Assembly (NCBI GenBank): GCA_012845835.1
Contig: JABAKD010000005.1
Location: forward strand, 8,543,473-8,607,472
Source: Undaria pinnatifida
Lineage: Eukaryota; Sar; Phaeophyceae; Laminariales; Alariaceae
DNA: 64,000 nt
Reading direction: 5' to 3'
The position numbers and the translations under genes were made by a program. The notes beneath the pieces are model-generated. The model was not told the origin of the DNA. It searched no databases and saw only the letters and a program-made list of their open reading frames with translations. Below, piece after piece: positions 11,523-23,689 of the stretch (positions within the stretch are counted from its first letter, which is position 1; each line of letters starts with the position of its first letter).

Positions 11523-12309
11523 AGCCTATCCGACTCTTCACGAAGCAGTGCCGATCCTAGGAACAGGGCATACCCCCCACGAGCTGTGAAATAGAATCAA
11601 CGCAGATGCCCAGAAGAAACCCATACAACGAGCAAAAAACCCGATGAAATCCCATTGGTAGCTCCCAAACAAAGCCATTACAATCGTAGAAAGATTGTAG
11701 CAACAATTGAGCCTCTAAAGTAAGAACTGAGTCGAAAAAGGCAAAAAGCAAAACGAAACAACATGGCCAACAACAACCAACACAAAAACAAAACATAGCA
11801 GCCAACACGGCCATCGAAATAAGAAAACGAAACAAAACAAAACAGCCAAACCCAACACAAAAAAATCGAAGAACTCAGACTGGCAAGCCAAGACCGGCCA
11901 AGAAGACACCTTACTATGACCAAACACGTGAACATACGTCTCGCACACCAGAGTCATTTCCTAGATACAGATACCCACACATAGCATTCACCCCTCTATC
12001 GCAAGATAGCATCATAACATTTTTCGACCGAACTACCCCACTCCAAATCGAACAACTGCCACCAACTGGATGCACCATTCTTCCCCCAACAACTTCTCAA
12101 CAGGACTCGTGGTCAAAGTGTAGCAGAACATCTAATACGAGAAGCAGAAACAGGGTAAGAAACTCTTCGCCTTGTCGGCGGACCCAGTTATGGTCGCTCT
12201 AGCGCAGTCGCCAGTAGCCGGTGTTGTAGTCCGGCACGTGACTCTTGCAGTCTGAACAAGTAACCCAGGTCCTTACACATGGCGCAGACACCTATTCGGC
12301 GGACAGAGA

Positions 12310-12600
12310 CGAGGCGTCGCGACGGGAAGGAGGCACGAGCAAGGGCTCGGAGCGAAGGAAAGGCGTAACAGCGCACGGGCAAGGATTCGGAGCGGAGGAA
12401 CGGTGGAACAGCGCACGGGTCAGACTTCAGAGCGAGCGATCGGTGCACGGGCAAGGCTTCGGAACGAAGGAGCATCGCGCGGGCAAAGCTTCGGGGCGAG
12501 GGAACAGCGCGCGGACAGGGGTGCGGAACGGGAGAGTGCGCACAAGTCCGGGTTCGACGCGAGGGGACGGCGCGCGGGGAAGGGAACGGCGCGCTGGAAA
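12310..12600. repeat. Degenerate GC-rich repeats of about 45 bp
   Basis: Imperfect units around GGGCAAGGCTTCGGAGCGA and GGAACAGCGCGCGG. Open frames across it on both strands (for example 144 aa plus, 105 aa minus) arise from the repeat composition and are not taken as genes. Confidence 0.6.
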
Positions 12601-14059
12601 GGCTGGTCTAGATGGACGTCCTTCCATCGCCTTCGCGTTAGAGATGCAGGCTTGGTACCCGTCGTTTGATGTCGGGTGATTCCGTGCCGTGGCAGGCTTC
12701 TGACGAAGGCGGCACCTCCCCCCCTTCGCGAGTTGAAAATTCATGGAAAGAAAGGAACAGAGGAACCATTGTAACGATTGTGGGCACGGACGTTAACGGG
12801 ACGGCGGTAAATAATGATGAACCCACGAAGCCGAACAGGGGCCGGGTTGCCGTCTCCTTTAGAATTGGAGACGGTAACAAAGGTCCCAACAATAAGTGCG
12901 GAGCCATCTTTAAAAGGCATTCCACCTCCTGCCAAACAAACATATCATATCGAACAGAAGCAACACAAGCATGAAAAAAAAAAAACGACAGCGAACGACA
13001 GCTAGCTGAGGAATATAGCGCAGTATGTGAGTCTTTGTACAAACAAAGGAGCGCAAAAGTATGTGCGCAGTCATGCTATATTCTGCTTAATTGAGATGGA
13101 CATGCGAAACAAAACAACCAGCAGTAGAGACAGGCGGAGGCGGTCAGACAGCAACAACACCAGAAAACAGCGGCCTAGCAGCAGAATACATTGCTTGAGA
13201 GATGAGTGCAAACGGCAGGGAGTTGACAAATACAGCGGAACATGCGAGCCTTTCATTATATACGAAGGAACGAAACTATGCGTGCGCACATGATATCCGG
13301 TTCAATAAAAAAAGAATAAGATAATACATCATCAAGCGGCTCTATCCGTGTCGTTGCCTCATCCTAGAGAGAGCCAACTATGTGGTCATTGCTTGCTGTG
13401 TCTGACGACAGCGATGTCCACACCGCAATCATCGCCTGCATCCAAAACAGAACTCAAAATAATGGGGAAAATGAACAAAAAAAAGGGGTGGAAAAACAGG
13501 AGGGCGGTTCAGCAACGACTGCACACAGAAACGATGTCGTGGTAGCCACAACCGCAACAAAAACCCGACAAAGCAGCAGTAACAACAGTGGAACCCTTCC
13601 CGGCAAAATGAAATGACAGATGAAGGTAGGCATGCATAGCGTACGTAACAAATTGACGAGCATTTTTTTATTGATCAACAGCGACCACCTCCAGCTTGAT
13701 CACGAGCAAACGTGGAGTTTGTTGGGTTTGATCACGGGCAAACGTGCGTGATCATGGGCAAACGTGTTTGCTCGGGAGCAAACATCGCCGGTTTGATCAC
13801 GAACGAAGTAGAGCAAAAACAGGGAAACATCAAAATTAGCGGGAGAGCAAGTGAAAACATCACAAGAAAACCGTGCTCAGCATCCAGCCATGTGTACCCG
13901 GTACACTAATGAATCCACAAGCGATAACAGAGAGCATATCGAGCAAAACAACAATGATAACAGACTGCAGTAAGCTCAGTGTATCACAGCGCCAACAATT
14001 AGATTAAACTAAATTAAATTAAATTAATTGAGTGACACAGCTCCTAAAGTGGGAAGACG

Positions 14060-14530
14060 AGGAGCATGTGTGTTAGCACATACAGCAGTAGTAGTATAGC
14101 ATTGTTGCGCGGGAAGGCGCAGACCCAAAGGAGACTGGTTGCTGTCCCCCTCAACATAGGAGGCAACAACACGGCTCGACCAGGCGCAGACCCTCCCATT
14201 GTAGGCTATATAACAGCAACGGGAAGTGGGGCATGTGAACATACAGTAGTAGTATAGAATTATGGCGCGGGAAGGCACAGACCCAGAGGAGACTGGTTGC
14301 TGTCCCCCTCAACCTAGGATACAACAACACGGCTCGACCAGGCGCAGACCCTCCCATTGTATAGGCTATATAACAGCAATGGGACGAGGGGCATGTGAAC
14401 GTACAGCAGTGGTAGTATGTATAGCGTTACGGCGCGGGAAGGCGCAGACCCAGAGGAGACTGGTTGCCGTCTCCCTCAACATAGGAGACAACAACACGGC
14501 TCGACCAGGCGCAGACCCTCCCATTGTGCC
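14060..14530. repeat. Tandem repeats of about 160 bp, nearly three copies
   Basis: Units contain GCGCGGGAAGGCGCAGACCC, CAACACGGCTCGACCAGGCG and CTCCCATTGTA. They lie inside the LTR element. The reading frames over them are repeat shadows. Confidence 0.85.
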
Positions 14531-15566
14531 GTTGTGGCCGGGGAACAAATCTCAAGTACGTCAGGCGTGGGTTCAATGGTTTCAAAAGTCGAGAGTCTTC
14601 CCTCTTATCAACACAGACACATACATTACTGCTGTCCAATTTCTCAGCGCAAGGTACTGCTGTTGTTGTGAGTGTAAAAATTCATACATATATAGGACAC
14701 CGTACTACCTTGGGCCTCTCTTGCTGTAGGCAGTGCTCACGGGGCACCCCAAGCAGTGGAGGATCGAGCAACGCAAGCAACAACGCGCGGCAACAGCAAC
14801 GGCAGCAACGGCAGAGACACACGCGCGGAATAAAGGCTTGGGAGTTTCCGCAGCCAGTACACCCGTGGCGCGCACTCAAACTACTATCCCGCATCACTTC
14901 GGACTTATGCTTCTTGCTTCTCTTTTCTCATTTTTCAGCTGGCTGCCGGAAAGTGCAAGGAAGGGCGGTGGCCTAACCGGGTGTACTGCTGTTTAACTCC
15001 CACCTGCGCCATCCGACAATGCCAGAGAGGGCAAGCGGAACTGGAGGGAGCCATAGTGAGAGCAACGAGACAGCCACACTCCAGGGTAGCCCGCTCCCCT
15101 GGGTGTGCCGTTGACCACAAGATCAGTGGAAACCATATGGGATCAACAAGCAAAAAGGTTTAAAAAAACAATACTCAAGTGAAAAAAAATGAAAAAAAAA
15201 CAAAAAAAGGCTAGCAAAGAAGATCTTGCACGCGAAGCTATTGGGTATCGACGCGGGACGCGTGCAAGGGCGGCTCCGTGCCCACCTAACTTCTGCTGGA
15301 CAGGCTGGGCTCCCAGGAGCGCGCGCTAAAAGTCACGCGCACGCGCTCTGAAAAAAAGAGGGACAAAATGAGTGATGCGCTCGGAGCACAAGAGATAACA
15401 GCAGCAGAAGAAGCAGCAAACAGAACAACAGCGAGAAACCCAAAACCAGAGGGAGATACACTGGGTGATCCGCCGCGAGGGCAAGCGCGTATCTGGGATG
15501 GACACCATGTCACGAATTGTGTCCTAGGCAGTAAGGTCTGGAGTCAGGGCGAGTGGAAATGTGGAA

Positions 15567-15596
15567 ACCCGAGTTCGATTCTCGGATTGGACACCA
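15567..15596 (-). promoter_or_regulatory. tRNA-type primer-binding site of the LTR element
   Basis: On the plus strand this reads as a tRNA 3' end: a T-arm with stem CCGAG/CTCGG and loop TTCGATT, seven acceptor bases, a discriminator A and CCA, abutting the LTR. Read on the minus strand it is the complement of a tRNA 3' end immediately after the 5' LTR, as expected for a primer-binding site. The isoacceptor is not assigned. Confidence 0.75.
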
Positions 15597-16079
15597 TGTC
15601 ACGAATCGTGTCCTAGGCAGTAAGGTCTGGAGTCAGGGCGAGACAGACGAGGATATCTATCAAGGCGAAGCAGACGAGGATATCTAGCCTACTAGCATCG
15701 CAGGGTCCCCATGTGGGCTATGTCTGAAACACGCCTCAGATATTCATGATGACTGACCTCCGAAGGACCGATACGACCAAGTTCAGAAGGCGCTTGTACG
15801 TTCCTCGGAGAAAGAGAGCAAGTCCTCTGTGCAGGTGCTCAAGATATGAAGTCTCCCAAGAAAGTAGTGTGTAAATGGTAACTTGATTGCTTATTCGAAG
15901 GGTTTATGAACGTGAACCCAAGGAATTGATTGATTGTTGATTGATTGGTTGGTTGGTTGATTGTGTCCAGGTGGGGCAGCCACACCCGACTTAGGGAGGG
16001 GACGTAAATATCGCGGCCCCTACTATTAAGAAAACGCCTCTGTCATAGTAACTCTTGAAATTGTCACGGAACCGTAACA
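15597..16079 (-). repeat. LTR (5' end of the minus-strand element)
   Basis: 483 bp partner of 9879-10378. The first 50 bp or so are also present as a partial extra copy at about 15508-15554, each preceded by GGACACCA. Confidence 0.9.
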
Positions 16080-16154
16080 CGACCTTATGCGCATTGAAAC
16101 GAAGGCGCACTCGTAGCACTGACGAATTATCAATTTTTATGAGCAGCACAGATA

Positions 16155-16416
16155 GGATTTTCAGTGGATTCTTCGTTGAGGGCTTATTAACAAGGATAAC
16201 TGCTGTGACAGTCGTTGTTCGATACCACCTTCGTGGTGAGTGAGGTATGTTATGTTTGTACAAGGGCTCCGCATGGGTGCCGGCATGATTTTCAGCGGAT
16301 TCTTCGTGGAGGGCTTATGAATAGTATAACTGCTGTGAAAGTCGTTGTTCGATACCACCTACGTGGTGAGTGAGATATGTTATGTTTGTACAAGGGCTCC
16401 GCATGGGTGCCGGCAT
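16155..16416. repeat. Tandem duplication of about 130 bp
   Basis: Both units run from GATTTTCAG(T/C)GGATTCTTCGT to TGTACAAGGGCTCCGCATGG. The end of the unit is the same sequence as the terminus of the TIR element that begins at 16391, so the duplication includes one element end. Confidence 0.85.
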
Positions 16417-17229
16417 TCGCCGGCACCCACCATGCTCGGGTAGGGCGGGGCAGCACTTCGACTTGTTCGATTCAGTATTCAATAGAGAGTAAAAAACGTT
16501 ACTACACAATACAATGTACATATAGTCTACGCGTGTAGAATGTAAAGTAATGCCAAGAAGAGATCGATAATATAGTCTAACAGCAGCAGTGGACTACTTA
16601 CTTCTTCTGCCGTTTCTTGCGTGAATCCGATTCCGAGCTTCATGATAACTTTTCGATCGGAATCCGAGCCCACGCAGACTGACCGTCTAGTCTGGCCACG
16701 AAGAGACGTTTCGAGTGCGTTTCTTGATGTTTTGACTCAACCAAGCACCCAGAGCCAGCAGCAAGGGGGTGGCCATGTATGCTGCATGTTCTCTACGTAG
16801 TCACTGAGAGGCGCGCACGGAGCCGGCTTCTGCTACACCATCCATAATAGCATCTATAGATCCGATGCTCGCAGACCGACTGTCTATGTGTGTATATAGT
16901 CTGACCGTGGAGAGACTTGCTGAGGGTATATGCTAGGCGTGGAACATGGTGTCGCTGCCTTTGTCAGTCAAGTCCTCGAATGCTACTTTATTATTATATA
17001 TAATGCTGCTACTTGTTTCTATCTGGTAGATAGATAGAGTATATTATTAGTATTAAATATTACGCGATGATAGCACTTTAAGGTATATGGAACTCTTGGC
17101 ACTACCTTAAATACTGTACGCGTGAGCTATACGTTTACGTATGAAGTAGATTTTATTACTCTATATCGAATATGGAATCGAACAATTCGAGGTGCTACCA
17201 TGCCCTGGCCGAAGCATGCGGAGCCCTTG
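16391..17229. mobile_element. TIR element without coding sequence (element A)
   Basis: The ends are inverted: CAAGGGCTCCGCATG at left and its exact complement at 17215-17229. Looser inverted similarity continues for about 90 bp (through the GTTCGATTC..ATTC..ATAGAG region). The left end includes a small palindrome GGTGCCGGC/GCCGGCACC. No open frame of note. A diverged partial copy lies inverted at about 52320-52919. I could not settle a target duplication, so the superfamily is open. Confidence 0.7.
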
Positions 17230-18296
17230 CAATAATATATTATAAAATTGAACTAGAAGACTACTAGCACAATTGTCAACTCGAGCATTATAATCAACCG
17301 CGGAAAAAAGTCTGAAATGAGGCCAAAACAGCATCAGTGCGTATTTGACTCACGTAATGGTCGAATAAATCATGGAATACTATTGTTATAATCACCTCTT
17401 TACTTTCTTTGTCGCTCATCATGCGATAACGAAAAAAAATGCTGAAAATCCCGTTTTCATTCGCTTATTGGGTAAAAACATAATAAGCTCGCTATATTTT
17501 CGCGGGTTTTCTTGCATACTACTCGAGTAGGGCAAAAATTCGCCATGCGACCGCAATTCGTACAAAACGCTCGGCCTCAGGATGAACTTGTTATTATACA
17601 GTTGGTACCCAGAGCGTCAAAGATAAAGCCATTCGCGACATAAGAGCTGTAAAATCGCCATGTCCCGGCATACTAACAGCCATATATTACCCACAACGGA
17701 TAAGAGCAATGATTGCCTGCTTCGTGCGGCTTGTCACAGGGTGATCTTGAATCGGAATACGCCACTGTACTGCTGTAATTAAAATTATTTGCTTATTGGT
17801 GTAGCTTGTCTGAAAAGCTGTTGAACATTTGTTCTCCATTTTGCATCAAGTTTTTTTTCCATCCCAGTTATTATCTTCGCACTATGGACTAGTCTCCTCT
17901 CGACATCCCTCCCTCCCAACAGTAGTAGTATAACTCAGATCAGGGGTCACATAGCGGGGGGCCTTCTGTCCCCTCCCCACTGCTGCGGTGCATGCCTTAA
18001 AATTTGTCGCGAGAAGAATTCAGCAATTGTTCCCTCGTCGATTCGCGTCGAATTGTACCTACCCACGCTCGCTGCTAGAGGCGTTCTCAGCAGTTAGTTG
18101 GTCCCATTTTTGTAGTTTTCCGCAAATAAAGTAAAAAATCTCACAACAGTGGTAATTGAACACTCAAGGACCAACGCTAGTAGTATTCGAAGGTAACCAC
18201 TAGATAAACCACCGGGGCGACCGCCTCTATATAATCCACTAGAGATAATCAATCAGCAATCAGCACAGCAAGGAGCACGTCAAGTAGGAGGCAACA
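17230..18296. other. AT-rich non-coding sequence
   Basis: About 1.1 kb with no open frame of 60 codons on either strand and no repeat I recognise. Confidence 0.6.
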
Positions 18297-18844
18297 TAAA
18301 TTTATTTGTCAGTCACGTACCAACACGGCCGCTTTCATTATTTTCCAGTTGACCGCGGCAAACGACCAAAACAGCAACGGAGACTTACACCCCACTGCAG
18401 CAACAACAAAGCACGCCCTCCACACCGCCTATACTTCTCCATAGAGTCTTCTAGGGGAAAAGAACCATCCGCCGATGCGATACCGGGACGAATGCATGCC
18501 ACTGGTTCCTTATGTGAATACCGTCTATTATACTGCTACGACGACCTTCGCGTGGCGCAGCTTAACAGAAACGATTTTTGCCCTTGTGTTTAATGCTGAA
18601 TAGTTATTCCCTGTTTTTGGTACACCCTCCCCATCCATGCTATAAGTCAGACATAAAGCGTGTGTGAAATAGAGCATCAGTCAGTGTGTCGTGTGTGCTC
18701 TTACTCGTACCTATATTACTTGTACGAGAGTACAAACTGCTATGTCGATGTGCCCGAACTACCACCCTCGAGGACGGGGACGCAGCCACTCGTATAATGC
18801 CGCTGTGTGGCTTTTTCTGGCTCCGCAGTAATCGTAATCACTAC

Positions 18845-20523
18845 CAGTCGTGTTGGGTCGGGTACTCTACCCGAGTACCCGCGGGTATTTACCCGGGTAT
18901 TTACTCTACCCAGCTCGAGGGTAGGTTTGGTACTACTCTCATACCCGTGTACCCAAAACCCGGGTAAGTTTTGTACGACTCTCGGTACCCTACCCAAATC
19001 CCGGGTAGGTTGGGTACTACTCTCCGTACCCTACCCAAAGTCGCGGGTAGGTTTGGTACTACTCTCGGTACTCTACCCAAACTACCCGTAGGTATTCGGG
19101 TATCTACCCGGTACCCGCGGGTAGGTTTTGTATTACTCGCGCACCCGTACGCAAATCCCGGGTAAGTTTGGTACTACTCTCGTCGCCCTACCCAAATTCC
19201 GGGTAAGTTAGGTACTTCTCTCGGTGCCCAACCCAAAATCGCGGGTAAGTTGAGTACTTCTCTCGGTACTCTACTCTACCCCACCTCGGGTATATACCCG
19301 GGTATCTACCTGACGTATGGCATCTACCCGACGTGGGGTAGATACCCTGGCATCTACCCGAGACCTGGGTATCTACCCGGTACCCGGCAAAATGGAGTAC
19401 TGGTGACGTCATATTGCGTGCGCGGGGCGTTTCTGCGGGCCTTTTTCCGCGACCTGCGATTGAGTACGCGGGTATACTTTCTGCTCTACCCACTACTCAG
19501 AATTCCCGAGTAGCGCGACTAGGAGAGGTGGGGCAGTCATGAAACCACGCAGATTCTGGTAGTTCAGCTGCATCTACCTATGATGCAGGTGCATCCTCCT
19601 CACGAGATGCGGCAGGACAACAGGCAGAGGTGATCGAAGTGGAGACGGAGGAAAGAGGGGCCTCGAATAAAGCTATATAAGGCTGTGTGTGTCGTCGAGC
19701 CCGCTAGGATCTTCGACGTGAGGACTGGAGCGGAGTTCGCCGTGCCCCAGGCTGTGATCAACGCCATTGAGTCGTTCAAGGTACCGGCTGATTTTCAGCA
19801 GGACGGGGGCCCGTGAAAACTCCTTCATGTACAGCCTGGGAAACTATGTGAAGCTGAAGCCAACTTATCTCAACAAGGATGGCAGCAAGAAAACGACAGC
19901 CGAATTATACTGCCAAGCCAGCGCCGCGTGCCGAAGAAGCAAAAAATGATACCGTGCGCAGATGGAACGCCGTTGCGGGGATCTAGCCCGGAACGGGGGA
20001 AGGGGTACCGAAAACCTCGAAGACCATATTGATTTATGTACATTTCGTACCTTGGTAAAGAATACGCGAGGACAGGCAGAGCACCCGACTACTCGTAGGC
20101 AATACCCGCGTACCCGAGGGCGGGTACTCTACGGGAGTACCCGAGATTAGGTTGGGTACTACTCTCGTACCCGTACCTAGATCGCCAGTAGGTTGTGTAC
20201 GACTCTCGGTACCCTACCCAAATCCCGGGTAGGTTGGGTACTACTCTCGTTTCCGTACCCAAAATCGCGGGTAGGTTTGGTACTGCTCTCTATACTCTAC
20301 CCGGATTACCCGGAGGTACTAGGGTATCTACCCGATTTACCCGGAGGTACTAGGGTATCTACCCGGTACCCGCGGGTAGGTTTGGTACTACTCTCGTACC
20401 CGCAGCCAGATCCCACGTAAGTATTGTACTACTCTCGTAACCGTACCCTGATCCCGGGTAGGTTGAGTACTATACTCTCGGTACCCTACCCAAACTACCC
20501 GTACCCTACCCAACACGACCTTG
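18845..20523. mobile_element. hAT-type element with GGGTAC-rich arrays (hAT-C)
   Basis: Ends CAGTCGTGTTGGG at left and CAAGGTCGTGTTGGG (complement of the right end) are flanked by an exact 8-bp duplication ATCACTAC (18837-18844 and 20524-20531) that fits the hAT target pattern nTnnnnAn. The homologous site at about 51325-51340 carries a single uninterrupted ATCACTAC. Most of the 1.68 kb is degenerate tandem sequence built on TACCCGGGTA/GGTACTACTCTC (18860-19510 and 20090-20515). The middle (about 19510-20080) is unique and holds only a small remnant frame. Confidence 0.92.
19770..20080 (+). pseudogene. Possible transposase fragment inside hAT-C
   Basis: A frame ending in a stop at about 19949 includes GNYVKLKPTYLNKDGSKK and YCQASAACRRSKK. 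A second frame just downstream has TENLEDHI near 20000. The cysteine pair followed by an N-L-x-x-H pattern is reminiscent of the BED-type zinc finger at the N-terminus of hAT transposases, but spacing and frame are not preserved. I regard it as tentative. Confidence 0.3.
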
Positions 20524-20760
20524 ATCACTACCTCTTCGTTTTAGTCATGCGTGCGCTTTTGCCACGTCTATATACATGTACGTACGTGTACCTACCGAGA
20601 TTCAATAAATAAAAGCGCTACTATGATACCTACCGCGGTACCATGGGGATTTTTTTACAGTAAATATTATTTGTTGTGGGACAAAATATGACGCCAATTT
20701 GGAAATGTCTTGCCAAGTTTTATTTTATCAACCTCTTCATACATCAAGATCCGAAGAAGG

Positions 20761-22030
20761 ACAACTGGAGAGTACCGTTCAAAATACAAAATTTTGCGCA
20801 CTTCGCGCTTGTCTCGCTCAGCATCCATCCGCGTTCACGTCGAGGTGAGGAACGGATAAGGTAGGGCGAGGGGCGTTGGAGCCACCCCCCGAAGACGGCG
20901 CTCAAACGAAGCGATTTGACCGAGAAATTCCAGCCTCGAGAATCCCATACTGAGGCCGAGACAAAAAAAACTACTGACCAAATCCCTGTTCCCCCCCAAA
21001 ACAGAATCATCATATATACGCTAGGGCATGTTTTAATGAGCACCACTAACAAGAGCAACAGATATGGACGCGACATCGACAGGACCACAACATCTTCGAC
21101 GACAGTGGGGAGAAAACAGAGCGTATACGTATACGTATAATCGTACACTAAATAATAGCAATGTGAAAAAGAAGTACAGACAGTTATGTTAACACTGCGG
21201 TAGACCACACTACCAACCTATTACGCAGGGTATTTCGTGCCTCCGTCGTTTGCATGATCGCCTGACAACCTCTACCAAACGAAGTAGCATATGCCTAACA
21301 AAGTAAAGTCACCCTCGCGTTCAATAGTAGTGGTGACATCGCATGCCCATGTCACCTCGCTTGGTGTATTTATTTATAAGATGTATCTCTGTCTTGGATT
21401 TGGCGACCTCAGAGCCCCACATCGGCACGGCAAAAATCATAGGCGTAAAATCGTATATGTGAGACAATAATAATGTGAAAAGGAGATACAGAGAGGTATG
21501 CTAAAATTGCGGTAAACCGCACTACCAACTTATTACGTAAGGTATTCCGTACATACCGTCTGCATGATCGCCTCCCAACCTATGCCGAGCGAAGTATGAC
21601 TAACGAAGTAACGCAATTGAGCGCGTGTACACTAAGCGTTCCTTTCAAAACAATAACGATTCGCATATCTCCTTGTCGTTCTGAATGGCGGTGACAGTGC
21701 ATGACCATCACCTCGCCTGTTGTATTTGGCAATATGCATCTCTTTCTTATAATTAGCGATGTCAGAAAATAATGGTATCTACATGATTGTACCTATCGGT
21801 TGAAATATTCTATTATTCGATCCATGTACAATAACAAATTATGAAGCTTTTAGCACGTTGTTTACTACACCTAAGAACTGGGTTGCATACTACATGTAAC
21901 ATCAAACCTTCTAGAAAAATGAACATTACCAGGCGGGTGATATACAGGGGTGTCTTCTTGCTGCAACCGTCAGATTCGTCCCCTTCAAGGGTTTAGAGTT
22001 TCCGCGCACATATTGAAATGCTCGCCCCCC
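20761..22030. repeat. Intergenic sequence with a duplication of about 300 bp
   Basis: Sequence near 21145-21430 (AATGTGAAAAAGAAGTACAGA...) recurs, diverged, at about 21465-21770 (AATGTGAAAAGGAGATACAGA...). No gene supported; a 154-aa minus-strand frame at 20744-21208 lacks motifs and has no splice support. Confidence 0.6.
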
Positions 22031-23260
22031 CGCCCCCCGCCCCCCCGATCCCTTTTGTTTAAACGCACCACCTGAAATCAAAATCTGCCAGAGTAGTAAA
22101 CACTACCAGCCAGGTGATATCATCTCATTATCCATCTAGCCATCCATGCCGTAGCTCCAACTCTTCCCCCCCCCCCCCTTTGTTCCCCGCCCAGTTCGTT
22201 CAAACGCCCCACTTACAATCGAAATCGGCCAGAGTAATAAACACTAATAAGCCATTGATATCACGTCATTATCTTTCTAGCCATCCATGACGTAGCTTTC
22301 ATTCATCCCCCCTCCCCCCCTCCAACGCCCCCTCCTTCCCCACACCCCGCGCGATCGCCTAGACCCAGCACCGCGCGTATAGTAGGCCCCTACATATATG
22401 ATTAATACGCGCGATCGGAGGATCACACACAATGTTGCGAACATCAGTGTCGACCAAATCCTTGATTTTAATATTATATGTGACCTAAACCTCTTAAAAA
22501 CCCTCCCCCCCCCCCCCCCCGCATTTTTTTTTTTTTCTTTTTTTTTTCCCTCGCTTCCTCTTGCTTAAACGCCCCACCTACTATCGAAATCCGCCAGAGT
22601 AATAAACACTTCCACGCCCTGGATACCGCCTCATTATCGTTTCAGAGCCGTCCATGCCGCTGCTGCAATTCCCACCCACCCCCGTCCCCAACGCCCCCTC
22701 CTTCCCCACCACCCGCACCATCGCCTAGACCTAGCACCACGCGTATAGCAAACCCCTACGTCTATGCGACCTAAAGCACTCCCCCCCCGCCCCCGCCCCC
22801 CCCCGCCACATTCCCCCCCCTCCCCCACAAGAAATATTTATAGTTTCCACGCACAAATTGACCTGCCCCACCCGTCCCCCCCCCCCCCTCCCCCCCTCCC
22901 GCCCCCCTTTTGATCAAAATCAGGCCCCCACGTCCTTCAAAACTCCGCCCTCCCCTCACCGGATATTCGACTCGCAGGATTCACTTGATAAACTGATGCA
23001 TTTCCTTCCACAGCTGTCAGATTTTGTCCCCCTCAGAAACGGGTTTTATAGTTTCCGCGCACAGACTGCCTAACATCACCCTGTTGACCCTGATAGCTAC
23101 ACTGTAGTTGCAAGGGGAGTCGCCGACCTATATCCTTAATGAGGACACACAACCCCTAATACGCGCGATCGGAGTATCACACACAGCTTGCAAAGATGAG
23201 TTTCGACAAAATATTCGATCTCACAGCTGGAGTGTATTTTAATTTTTATAATATACATAT
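22030..23260. repeat. C-tract-rich dispersed repeat (element C/D)
   Basis: Three diverged units contain ATC(A/G)AAATC(T/G)GCCAGAGTA and GCCATCCATG(C/A)CGTAGCT, separated by runs of up to about 20 C. The right part (about 22970-23260) reads GACCTATATCCTTAATGAGG and CACACAGCTTGCAAAGATGA. The whole block is present in reverse orientation at about 52990-54110, where the C runs become G runs. Confidence 0.82.
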
Positions 23261-23270
23261 GTATCTGGTG

Positions 23271-23420
23271 TACAAGCTACACTGGTTCCAAGTGGAGTCG
23301 CCGACCTATATCCTTAATGAGGACACACACCCTGATATCGAAGTGTCACACAGCTTGCAAAAATGAGTTTCGACGAAATCTTCGATCTCACAGGAGTGTA
23401 TTTTTTTTTTATAATATATA
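23271..23420. repeat. Second tandem copy of the D end
   Basis: Repeats about 150 bp of the sequence at 23095-23260 (GGAGTCGCCGACCTATATCC to ATATATGTATCTG) with small changes. Related single copies occur near 46000-46090, 53010-53160 (inverted), 58030-58200 and 60545-60640. Confidence 0.8.
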
Positions 23421-23689
23421 TATGTATCTGATGCAGAACGGATTGGTTTTGGGGTGCTTGTTATGTGCCGCATTGCACAGGAGGGGCACTTTAGGCGGGA
23501 GGGATATTTCAGCGACTCAGGGCCGCTCACACGAGTGGCTACCCTGCTGTAGCGTTGCAAGCCAATCCTATTATTTAAATACATTTTTTGTACTGCCATT
23601 TATTCACAAGCGAGGCCACATCGAGTTGTTTGTTACGAGTTGCTCGGAAAGCAACACAGGGGTACCCATCCCCCTCCCTCTCTTCACTT

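Larger units (their letters stand above)
9879..16079 (-). mobile_element. Fossil LTR retroelement, non-autonomous (LARD-like)
   Basis: Two similar LTRs, 9879-10378 and 15597-16079, both in TG...CA form with short inverted ends, are flanked by a 4-bp target duplication CGAC (9875-9878 and 16080-16083). On the minus strand the LTR at 15597-16079 is the 5' LTR: it is followed directly by a primer-binding site complementary to a tRNA 3' end (TGGTGTCCAATCCGAG at 15596 downwards). A short purine tract abuts the other LTR. The interior has no recognisable gag or pol reading frame and contains its own tandem repeats, so it looks non-autonomous. By eye the LTRs differ by few substitutions and a few short indels, suggesting a fairly recent insertion. 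Confidence 0.88.
18297..20760. repeat. Dispersed repeat (element B) split by a hAT insertion
   Basis: Sequence 18297-18844 plus 20524-20760 matches, in reverse complement, 51100-51877, where the two halves are continuous. The shared sequence begins near TTTGTCAGT(C/T)ACGTACCAACA and runs to about TTATCAACCTCTTCATAC. No coding function is recognised. Both copies are scattered with substitutions and small indels. Confidence 0.8.

Noticed and set aside
12245-12744. 144-aa plus and 105-aa minus open frames
   Set aside because: Both arise from GC-rich degenerate tandem repeats inside the LTR element; composition follows the repeat, not a protein.
15567-15596. Possible 3' half of a tRNA gene (T-arm plus CCA)
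   Set aside because: No D-arm or anticodon arm precedes it, CCA is encoded, and it abuts an LTR; on the other strand it is the primer-binding site of the LTR element.
10379-15596. Search for gag, protease, reverse transcriptase or integrase signatures inside the LTR element
   Set aside because: No recognisable conserved motif of these proteins was seen on either strand, so no coding parts are claimed.
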